Below are positions 1 through 4,912 of a DNA stretch of 10,712 nucleotides, piece by piece; within the stretch, counting starts at the first letter, position 1, and the number at the start of each line of letters is the position of its first letter. This DNA is from Defluviitaleaceae bacterium (GTDB taxonomy: Bacteria; Bacillota; Clostridia; Lachnospirales; UBA5962), in contig WQZK01000040.1 of NCBI GenBank assembly GCA_009780765.1, positions 1 to 10,712 on the forward strand, in the 5' to 3' direction. A model generated the notes under the pieces. That model saw only the letters and a list, made by a program, of their open reading frames with translations, had not been told where the DNA came from and made no database searches. The translations under genes and the position numbers were made by a program.

Positions 1-528
1 ATTGGAATAGTTAAGGTAGAATATTTTACAAGTGCTCAAAACCCTGAAGGTGCGGCAAATACTGTAGATGAAACAATAATGCTTGCAGAAATTAATAGAA
101 ATGTTGCAAGAGAAATTACTTTTAACAAATTTGCACCAAATATTGATGACTATTATTTTGATATTGATGAAATGGCTTTACAAATGTATACAAATGATGA
201 TTTGATTAGAAATTTAGAACAAGCACTAAGAGCTATGCCGGCAATTTTTTCGGCTGATACGGTGATAAACAATATTGATATACAAAGAGGTGAGATGCCG
301 ACTGTAACCCTAGATTTATCAGCAGAATATCAAAGTTTTATGAGAAACTTTGGCTCAGGGTTTGAAAGTGCAACTTTAAGTGCCTTAGCAATAACAGTTA
401 TAGACTTCTTTGGTGTAGACGCTTTTAGGGTTACTATAGATGGTGGAAATTTAGAAAGCGGGCATATAGTTTTTGAAGATGGCTGGATACTTCAAAGAAA
501 TGAAATTATAGAAGCCTTTATAAGATAA
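1..528 (+). CDS. 3' part of a probable GerMN-domain (sporulation/germination-type) protein
   Basis: The reading frame is open from the first base, so the gene is cut at its 5' end. The visible 175 residues keep the frame upstream of the first ATG at 79, which is therefore probably internal. The C-terminal half resembles a GerMN domain: a segment with a leading hydrophobic-Pro stretch (RAMPAIFSADT), then a beta strand TVTLDLSAEYQSF, a helix ESATLSALAITVIDFF, and a strand ending VTIDGG. GerMN domains occur in GerM and in secreted or lipoprotein-anchored proteins of spore-forming Firmicutes. The signal peptide that would confirm export is outside the window. It lies 29 bases before the probable rsmA start and no terminator separates them, so they may be co-transcribed. 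The family call rests on pattern alone; another secreted beta-alpha domain is possible. Confidence 0.5.
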   Translation: MGIVKVEYFTSAQNPEGAANTVDETIMLAEINRNVAREITFNKFAPNIDDYYFDIDEMALQMYTNDDLIRNLEQALRAMPAIFSADTVINNIDIQRGEMPTVTLDLSAEYQSFMRNFGSGFESATLSALAITVIDFFGVDAFRVTIDGGNLESGHIVFEDGWILQRNEIIEAFIR

Positions 529-543
529 GATATGTAGAAAGTT

Positions 544-549
544 GGGAGG
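544..549 (+). promoter_or_regulatory. Ribosome binding site that decides the rsmA start
   Basis: GGGAGG stands 8 bases before the ATC codon at 558. It is the only good Shine-Dalgarno match in the gap after the upstream stop codon. Because there is no ATG, GTG or TTG in the rsmA frame near it, it points to ATC 558 as the start. Confidence 0.6.
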
Positions 550-557
550 CTAAGGCT

Positions 558-1448
558 ATCGATTATTTAGCAAATTACAAGAGAACTAGAGAAATTATTG
601 ATAAGCACAGTTTTTCGGTTAAGAAAAATTTTGGGCAAAATTTTTTAGTCGATGGGCACGTTGTTTCTAAAATAATAAGAGGTTCTGGGATTACAAAAAA
701 TGATTTGGTTATTGAGATTGGACCAGGTCTTGGCTCATTAACGCAGGTTCTAGCAGATAATGCGGGTAAAGTGTTAGCCATTGAGATTGATAAAACTTTA
801 ATACCTATTCTTTCTGATACTCTTTCGGGCTATGATAATGTAGAAATTATTAATAATGATGTGTTAAAAATTGATATAAATTCGCTTATCAAAGAGCAAG
901 GGTATGAAAAGGCCAGTATTGTTGCCAATTTACCTTACTATATCACAACCCCAATTATAATGGGGATACTTGAAAGTGGCACAAATATTAATAGTATGAC
1001 AGTTATGGTGCAAAAAGAAGTGGGCGACAGAATGAGGGCTACGCCATCAACCAAAGATTATGGCTCACTTAGTTTGGCGGTGCAGTTTTATGCCGATGTA
1101 GAGTTGATTGCCAATGTGCCGAGAAACTGCTTTATCCCAAGACCTAATGTAGATTCGGCGGTTGTTAAGCTCTCTATTCGTCAAAATAAAGAATTTGATG
1201 TTTATAATGAAAAACTTATGTTTAAAATTATACGTGCAGCTTTCGAGCAACGCCGTAAAACCTTACTTAATTGTATTTATAATCTTTGTGGTTTTGGGTA
1301 TTCTAAGGATGAACTTTCGGAAATTTTAACAAGCTGTGGTTTTGATGTTAATGTACGCGGAGAAAGCCTTTCGCTACAGGATTTTGTGAAGATTTCGAAT
1401 GTTTTTTGCAATTCGTCCCCCGAAAGATGCAATTCGTCCTCAGAATAA
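558..1448 (+). CDS. rsmA: 16S rRNA (adenine1518-N6/adenine1519-N6)-dimethyltransferase RsmA (KsgA)
   Basis: RsmA/KsgA uses S-adenosylmethionine to dimethylate two adjacent adenines near the 3' end of 16S rRNA late in 30S assembly. Read from 558 it has 296 residues, near the usual length. It shows the family N-terminal motif FGQNFLVD (residues 25-32), SAM motif I EIGPGLG (53-59), the acidic strand-2 end IEID (75-78), and the catalytic NLPYY (124-128), followed by the C-terminal helical rRNA-binding part. Homology begins at about residue 2 (DYLANYKRTREII). The frame is open back to the stop at 501-503, yet it has no ATG, GTG or TTG until TTG 705, which lies inside the SAM-binding motif. ATC 558, placed 8 bases after GGGAGG, is thus the best start. 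The last 13 residues come from a 21-bp tandem repeat (CNSSPER/CNSSSE). Family call is firm; the start is unusual. Confidence 0.93.
   Translation: MDYLANYKRTREIIDKHSFSVKKNFGQNFLVDGHVVSKIIRGSGITKNDLVIEIGPGLGSLTQVLADNAGKVLAIEIDKTLIPILSDTLSGYDNVEIINNDVLKIDINSLIKEQGYEKASIVANLPYYITTPIIMGILESGTNINSMTVMVQKEVGDRMRATPSTKDYGSLSLAVQFYADVELIANVPRNCFIPRPNVDSAVVKLSIRQNKEFDVYNEKLMFKIIRAAFEQRRKTLLNCIYNLCGFGYSKDELSEILTSCGFDVNVRGESLSLQDFVKISNVFCNSSPERCNSSSE
1407..1448 (+). repeat. 21-bp imperfect tandem repeat at the rsmA 3' end
   Basis: Two 21-base units, 1407-1427 and 1428-1448, share their first 12 bases (tgcaattcgtcc) exactly and most of the rest. They encode CNSSPER and CNSSSE-stop, so they add a repeated tail to RsmA. 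The second unit carries the stop codon and the 5' arm of the following terminator. Confidence 0.85.
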
Positions 1449-1463
1449 TCTGAGGGCGTTTTT
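1435..1463 (+). terminator. Intrinsic terminator overlapping the rsmA stop codon
   Basis: A 10-pair stem (1435-1444 with 1449-1458, one G-T wobble) closes a 4-base loop ATAA and is followed by TTTTT (1459-1463). The TAA stop codon of rsmA (1446-1448) lies in the loop, so ribosomes finishing rsmA would cover the hairpin. Confidence 0.8.
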
Positions 1464-1466
1464 CTG

Positions 1467-1484
1467 TGTTATGATATATTCATA
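1467..1484 (+). promoter_or_regulatory. Possible extended -10 promoter overlapping a small inverted repeat
   Basis: TGTTATGAT (1467-1475) resembles an extended -10 element; no convincing -35 box is seen, since that place is filled by the terminator. The stretch 1470-1484 is an inverted repeat, TATGA-TATAT-TCATA, which could be an operator. It is the only candidate promoter for the small-gene cluster after the rsmA terminator. The call is tentative. Confidence 0.3.
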
Positions 1485-1518
1485 AGACAGAGAGATAAAA
1501 ACACAGGGGGAAAATGAT

Positions 1519-1653
1519 ATGAAAAAAGAAAATATAGCAATATTAAAAATGTTAGAAGAAGGTAAAATTAGTGTGGAAGAAACAATGAAGAGAATAAATA
1601 TTTCAGACGAGTATAGAAACTACATGAATTTAAGATCACAATATATGATTTAG
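1519..1653 (+). CDS. 44-residue microprotein with SHOCT-like N-terminus
   Basis: This short gene begins at ATG 1519, 8 bases after AGGGGG (1505-1510), and ends at TAG 1651. Its N-terminal half, AILKMLEEGKISVEE, matches the start of the next two larger genes (ILKMLEEGKLTAEE and ILKMLEEGKITAEE), the short helical SHOCT-like module often found at the N-terminus of DUF4097 proteins. Its C-terminal half, SDEYRNYMNLRSQYMI, is nearly identical to the end of the neighbouring 34-residue protein. No signal peptide or membrane segment is visible, so it is probably cytoplasmic. SHOCT-like modules are thought to mediate oligomerisation, so it may bind the larger proteins of the cluster; this is inference. 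It might instead be a decaying duplicate, but the ribosome site and protein-level conservation argue for translation. Confidence 0.65.
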   Translation: MKKENIAILKMLEEGKISVEETMKRINISDEYRNYMNLRSQYMI

Positions 1654-1776
1654 AAAATAGGAGGAACTAATATGAAAAAGATTTTAAAAATTAGAAAAGA
1701 AGAAATGATGAGAAAGATAGCAATGTCAGACGATTACAGAAACTACATGAATTTAAGATCACAATATATGGTTTAA
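1603..1776 (+). repeat. Direct repeat pair linking the two microprotein genes
   Basis: The 51-base blocks 1603-1653 and 1726-1776 agree at 47 positions and contain a 33-base exact match (1615-1647 and 1738-1770). The offset is 123 bases. They mark a local tandem duplication that made the two small genes. Confidence 0.9.
1672..1776 (+). CDS. 34-residue microprotein, paralogue of the preceding one
   Basis: ATG 1672 follows a perfect AGGAGG (1659-1664) by 7 bases; the gene ends at TAA 1774. The last 16 residues, SDDYRNYMNLRSQYMV, match the previous microprotein with only E/D and I/V exchanges. Over the final 51 bases the two genes differ at four positions: one synonymous (TAT/TAC), two conservative, and one stop-for-stop (TAG/TAA). 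This looks like selection on the protein. The N-terminal part, MKKILKIRKEEMMRK, can be aligned with the sibling if about ten residues of the SHOCT-like module were lost. It is basic and has no membrane segment. I do not recognise a known family for the conserved C-terminal motif. Confidence 0.6.
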   Translation: MKKILKIRKEEMMRKIAMSDDYRNYMNLRSQYMV

Positions 1777-1797
1777 AAAATATAGGAGATAAAAAAT

Positions 1798-2145
1798 ATG
1801 GATAGCGAAAGAATGACAATACTAAAAATGTTAGAAGAGGGTAAACTTACAGCAGAAGAGGCGATGGAGAGGCTTAGTGTTTCAGAAGATGAGTTAGATG
1901 AGCTTGAAAGTGAGATGGATGACTTTGAAAGCGAAATGGATGATATTGTAAGCGAACTAGAAGATATTTCAAGTACGCTTGAGGATTTAACTGATAGAAT
2001 TGTTGACTTTACAACTGATATAAAAGATAAATCTTATAAAATTAACGAACAGCTTGAAAACAGAGTAAAAGGATTTGTAGATGATGTAACTGGTGAAGTA
2101 TCAAATATAACAAAAAATATTTCGAAAATTTTGAGGAGGAATTAA
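1798..2145 (+). CDS. SHOCT-like, coiled-coil protein of 115 residues
   Basis: The start ATG 1798 is 9 bases after AGGAG (1784-1788). Residues 1-30 form the same SHOCT-like module as in the neighbours (MTILKMLEEGKLTAEEAMER). Residues 36-77 are six uninterrupted heptads, each ending in Asp: LESEMDD, FESEMDD, IVSELED, ISSTLED, LTDRIVD, FTTDIKD. Hydrophobic residues sit at heptad positions 1 and 5 throughout, as in a long coiled coil, and the DNA has a matching 21-base period. The tail (VDDVTGEVSNITKNISKILRRN) is amphipathic and basic at the end, and resembles residues about 88-108 of the next protein. There is no signal peptide, so it is probably a cytoplasmic or membrane-peripheral oligomer. 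The next gene starts 2 bases after its stop, suggesting coupled translation. Function unknown. Confidence 0.85.
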   Translation: MDSERMTILKMLEEGKLTAEEAMERLSVSEDELDELESEMDDFESEMDDIVSELEDISSTLEDLTDRIVDFTTDIKDKSYKINEQLENRVKGFVDDVTGEVSNITKNISKILRRN

Positions 2146-2147
2146 TT

Positions 2148-3320
2148 ATGACAAATAATAATGGTAATGAAAAAATAATGATTTTAAAAATGCTAGAAGA
2201 AGGTAAAATTACGGCAGAAGAGGCAGCAAAATTATTAAGTTCTTTGGGTGAAGAGAAAAAAACTGAGCCTAATAAAGGGTTTGACGAATCTTTCGAGCAG
2301 TCTTTTAATGAGCCTTTTGGCGAAAATGTAGAAGACTTTGCAGATAAAATGGAAAACTTTGCGGATGAAATGTCAAGAAAATTCGATGGATTCGCAAAAG
2401 ATTTTGAACCTCAAGCAAGAAACCTTGCAGATAAAATTGCTGAAAAAATTTCGGATATAACAAAATCGTTTTCAAATGGCGATGGGATCAAAATTTATAC
2501 AGATTTTTCTTTCGGTAAAGATTTAAGTAAAGTTTTTGAAATGAATGTTGAAAATATGAATAGTATTTTAAATTTAGAGGGCAAAAATGGTGCTATATCA
2601 GTTTTAGGGCATGACGATGGAAACGAAATGATGGTAAAAATAAAATATCGCCCTAAATTTAATGAAAATGAGCCTATTGAGTTTGTAAAATCGGGCGACG
2701 CATACGCTTTAATATACGAAAAAAATCGCTTTAAATATGTTTCAGTAGAGGCTATTGTTCCAAGAGGCATGTTCGAGCGTGTAAAAGCAGATACTTCTAA
2801 TAGTGCTATAACTGCTAATAATTTAGCAACTCACTACTTTAAGGCAGATACCTCTAATAGCTCAATAGTTGTAAAAAATGTTCAAGCAGATGAGGTTAAG
2901 TTTGATACATCAAATGCAAGCATAAATCTTGAAAATGTTAAGGCGAGAATTGGCAAAGCTGATACATCAAACGCCAAAATAATTGTTGCAAACGATGTTG
3001 ATATAGAAAAATTTAAAATGGACACATCAAACGCAAGCATTGTTGTAGATATTGGTAAGCTAAGCCTCTTTGAGGACTATGCATGGACATTAGACACATC
3101 AAACGCAAAAATTGCTGTTAGTATCTTGCAAGATGCTGATTTTGGATATCACTTTAAAGGCGATACTTCTCGTGGAAGAGTTAATGTAGGTCTTGAAGGC
3201 ATGAATTTTATAAAAAGTTCACCAACATATGTAGAGGCAATGAGCCAAAATTACAACGAAACTAGAAAGCGTTTAAGGCTTTTAGCGGATACTTCTAATG
3301 GGTCTATTATCATAGAATAA
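2148..3320 (+). CDS. DUF4097-family protein with SHOCT-like N-terminus and DTSN beta-repeat
   Basis: The protein has 390 residues and starts at ATG 2148, 7 bases after GAGGAGGA, which lies in the last codons of the previous gene. Residues about 8-32 (IMILKMLEEGKITAEEAAKL) are the SHOCT-like module. Residues about 60-110 are heptad-rich amphipathic helix (FADKMENFADEM, KIAEKISDITKSF). The rest is a DUF4097-type right-handed beta structure with eight DTS(N/R) turns, mostly spaced 15-25 residues apart, each followed by an alternating hydrophobic strand (for example KADTSNSAI, KFDTSNASI, LADTSNGSI). No signal peptide is visible, which fits YvlB-like cytoplasmic members. In Bacillus, DUF4097 genes such as yvlB and liaG lie in cell-envelope-stress operons, so a role in envelope sensing is a family-based guess. 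A terminator follows 13 bases after the stop. Confidence 0.88.
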   Translation: MTNNNGNEKIMILKMLEEGKITAEEAAKLLSSLGEEKKTEPNKGFDESFEQSFNEPFGENVEDFADKMENFADEMSRKFDGFAKDFEPQARNLADKIAEKISDITKSFSNGDGIKIYTDFSFGKDLSKVFEMNVENMNSILNLEGKNGAISVLGHDDGNEMMVKIKYRPKFNENEPIEFVKSGDAYALIYEKNRFKYVSVEAIVPRGMFERVKADTSNSAITANNLATHYFKADTSNSSIVVKNVQADEVKFDTSNASINLENVKARIGKADTSNAKIIVANDVDIEKFKMDTSNASIVVDIGKLSLFEDYAWTLDTSNAKIAVSILQDADFGYHFKGDTSRGRVNVGLEGMNFIKSSPTYVEAMSQNYNETRKRLRLLADTSNGSIIIE

Positions 3321-3333
3321 AAATTATAAAATC

Positions 3334-3363
3334 AAAGCCAAAGAAATTTCTTTGGCTTTTTTA
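3334..3363 (+). terminator. Intrinsic terminator after the DUF4097 operon
   Basis: A perfect 26-base palindrome (3334-3359, arms AAAGCCAAAGAAA and complement) runs into a T tract to 3362. It ends the small-gene cluster just before the next promoter. Confidence 0.9.
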
Positions 3364-3392
3364 TTGACAAGGTTTAAAAACTGTGGTATTAT
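3364..3392 (+). promoter_or_regulatory. Strong sigma-A-type promoter of the rplU operon
   Basis: TTGACA (3364-3369), a 17-base spacer and TATTAT (3387-3392), preceded by TG one base upstream (an extended -10). Transcription should start near 3399. The promoter begins within bases of the upstream terminator. Confidence 0.9.
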
Positions 3393-3398
3393 TAACTA

Positions 3399-3480
3399 GT
3401 ATGTTTATAACCGCACGATAAGGTCTTAAATCTTGCTTTGCTACTAAATAAGATACCAACTTCGGCGAGTTCCATTTTTA
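3399..3480 (+). ncRNA. Probable ribosomal protein L21 leader
   Basis: About 80 bases of leader lie between the expected transcript start and the rplU ribosome site, the place and size of the L21 leader known from Firmicutes, which is thought to allow autogenous control by L21. Visible pairing: ATCTT (3430-3434) with AAGAT (3450-3454), extended by GGT (3422-3424) with ACC (3455-3457) across a five-base bulge, then a small hairpin AACT (3458-3461)/AGTT (3468-3471). The assignment rests mainly on position; I cannot match it to the covariance model by eye. Confidence 0.55.
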
Positions 3481-3493
3481 AGGAGGTGTACGA

Positions 3494-3802
3494 ATGTACG
3501 CAATTATTGAAACAGGCTCGAAACAATACAAAGTTTCTGAGGGCGACATTATCACAGTTGAAAAACTTAACGTTTTAGAAGGTGAAAGCTATACATTTGA
3601 AAATGTTTTAGCTATTAACAAAGGTGATGACATTAAAGCAGGTGCAGACGCTAAAGGCATTAGTGTTACAGCTACAGTTTTAGGTGAAGGTAAGCATAAA
3701 AAAGTTATCGTTTACAAATATAAGCCTAAAAAAGGTTTCCATAAGAAAAAAGGTCATAGACAACCTTTTACAAAGCTAAAAATCGAAAAAATTAACGGAT
3801 AA
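3494..3802 (+). CDS. rplU: 50S ribosomal protein L21
   Basis: L21 is a 23S rRNA-binding protein of the large subunit. The 102-residue length is standard and the sequence follows the family from MYAIIETGSKQYKVSEGD to the basic C-terminal hairpin (KYKPKKGFHKKKGHRQPFTKLKI). ATG 3494 follows AAGGAGGTG (3480-3488) closely. It is the first gene of rplU-prp-rpmA, the usual Firmicutes order, transcribed from the promoter at 3364-3392. Confidence 0.98.
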   Translation: MYAIIETGSKQYKVSEGDIITVEKLNVLEGESYTFENVLAINKGDDIKAGADAKGISVTATVLGEGKHKKVIVYKYKPKKGFHKKKGHRQPFTKLKIEKING

Positions 3803-3804
3803 TT

Positions 3805-4125
3805 ATGATTAATATTCACATATTAAGAAATAAAGACGGTAATATATATTCTTTTAAGATTGAGAATCACGGTAAACGTATTGTTTGTGCCGCTGTTTCT
3901 GCTTTAACATTAAATGTTATTAATTCTATAGAAGAATTTACAGACGAGGACTTTGCTTTTGAGGCTTCGCCAGACGGCGGATACTTCATGTTTGAAGCCG
4001 AGAATATCAAAAATAACGAATATAACAGTGATGTAGATTTGCTACTTAAAAGTTTTTTTCTGGGAATTTCGGGAATTAAAGAAGAATATAAAAAACATAT
4101 TTCTATTATCGAGGAGGTGCTGTAG
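3805..4125 (+). CDS. prp: Ribosomal-processing cysteine protease Prp (YsxB family), shortened active-site loop
   Basis: Prp removes the N-terminal extension of ribosomal protein L27 in Firmicutes. This 106-residue protein has the family core RIVCAAVSALTLNVINSIEEF with the presumed nucleophile Cys28, and lies between rplU and rpmA as usual. In Staphylococcus aureus Prp, as I recall it, the catalytic pair is His22 and Cys34 in a GHA...DIVC frame. Here His22 is kept at the same index (ENHG), but only five residues separate it from Cys28, so about six residues of the loop are missing, and the Asp of DIVC is Arg. The start ATG 3805 is 2 bases after the rplU stop and has no strong ribosome site, so translation is probably coupled. 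The family is clear; activity is uncertain. Confidence 0.9.
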   Translation: MINIHILRNKDGNIYSFKIENHGKRIVCAAVSALTLNVINSIEEFTDEDFAFEASPDGGYFMFEAENIKNNEYNSDVDLLLKSFFLGISGIKEEYKKHISIIEEVL

Positions 4126-4413
4126 ATGTTAAGAATGAATCTTCAGTTTTTCGCAAGTAAAAAAGGCGTTGGTTCGTCTAAAAACGGTCGTGATTCTAAG
4201 TCGAAAAGATTAGGTCCTAAGCGTGCTGATGGGCAAGTTGTTCGTGCTGGTAACATATTATTTACACAAAGAGGTACTAAAATTCACCCAGGCAACAACG
4301 TTGGTCGTGGCAATAACGACACACTTTTCGCACTGGTTGACGGTCGCGTTAGATACGAAAGAAAAGGCAGGGATAAAAAGCAAGTTTCTGTTTATCCTTT
4401 AATAGAGGCTTAA
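4126..4413 (+). CDS. rpmA: 50S ribosomal protein L27 with Prp-cleavable N-terminal extension
   Basis: L27 lies near the peptidyl transferase centre; its mature N-terminus reaches toward the tRNA ends. The 95-residue product begins MLRMNLQFFASKKG. It therefore carries the Firmicutes extension with the LQFFA-SKKG motif that Prp cuts, giving a mature protein starting about ASKKG. The body shows the family motifs NGRDSKSKRLGPKRADGQ, RGTKIHPGNNVGRGNNDTLFA and GRDKKQVSVYP. The start codon abuts the prp stop, and its ribosome site GAGGAGGTG is inside the last codons of prp, so the protease and its substrate are made in step. A terminator follows. Confidence 0.98.
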   Translation: MLRMNLQFFASKKGVGSSKNGRDSKSKRLGPKRADGQVVRAGNILFTQRGTKIHPGNNVGRGNNDTLFALVDGRVRYERKGRDKKQVSVYPLIEA

Positions 4414-4428
4414 TAATTCTTTGCTATT

Positions 4429-4466
4429 AAGGGCTTTCAAATATTAATTTGAAAGTCCTTATTTTT
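4429..4466 (+). terminator. Intrinsic terminator after rpmA
   Basis: A 14-pair stem (4429-4442 with 4447-4460, one G-T wobble), loop ATTA, then ATTTTT. It separates the ribosomal protein operon from the NUDIX-obg unit, although read-through is possible because no clear promoter follows. Confidence 0.85.
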
Positions 4467-4483
4467 AAACAAGGGGCAAAACT

Positions 4484-4912
4484 ATGAATGATGATAAGAG
4501 ATTTTATTTTGCGGCTAAAGCCTTTATTGTGCATGAGGGGAAATTTTTGATTGTACAGCGTTCTGAAAGTGAGAGGAACCCGTTATTCTGGGAGCTTGTC
4601 GGTGGCAGAATGGAATTTGGCGAAACTGTTTCAGCAAACTTAAAACGCGAAATTATGGAAGAAGTGGGATTGCAAAATATTGAAATAATTGCACCTATTG
4701 GCGTGTGGAGTTTTATGCTTGATGAAAATAACCAACTTGTTGGCTCTACATTTTTGTGCAAATCTGCCACAAATGAAATCAAGCTATCGTTCGAGCATAA
4801 AAATTACGCATGGATTGCAAAAGATGAATTGGGAAAATATAATGTTTTTCCTGGTATAATTGAAGAGATGAACGGTTGGGATTGGGAGTATATAGAAAAT
4901 GTTTGTAGATAA
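4484..4912 (+). CDS. NUDIX hydrolase, MutT/NUDT-like
   Basis: NUDIX enzymes hydrolyse nucleoside diphosphates linked to another group, with Mg2+ bound by the Nudix box. This 142-residue protein contains a perfect box, GRMEFGETVSANLKREIMEEVGL, matching GX5EX7REUXEEXGU at about residues 41-63. The preceding strands (AAKAFIVHEGKFLIVQRS) and WELVGG are typical of small house-cleaning members. The substrate cannot be told from sequence. ATG 4484 follows AAGGGG (4471-4476). The end overlaps the obg start by 14 bases, so the two are probably translationally coupled. NUDIX is not a usual member between rpmA and obg, which points to a lineage-specific insertion. Confidence 0.93.
   Translation: MNDDKRFYFAAKAFIVHEGKFLIVQRSESERNPLFWELVGGRMEFGETVSANLKREIMEEVGLQNIEIIAPIGVWSFMLDENNQLVGSTFLCKSATNEIKLSFEHKNYAWIAKDELGKYNVFPGIIEEMNGWDWEYIENVCR

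Noticed and set aside
532..537. ATG immediately followed by TAG just before the rsmA ribosome site (a start-stop)
   Set aside because: No ribosome site precedes it; such a six-base match in AT-rich DNA is likely by chance.
3401..3421. Six-codon upstream ORF (MFITAR) in the L21 leader
   Set aside because: It has no Shine-Dalgarno and starts almost at the predicted transcript start; structure of the leader is a better explanation.
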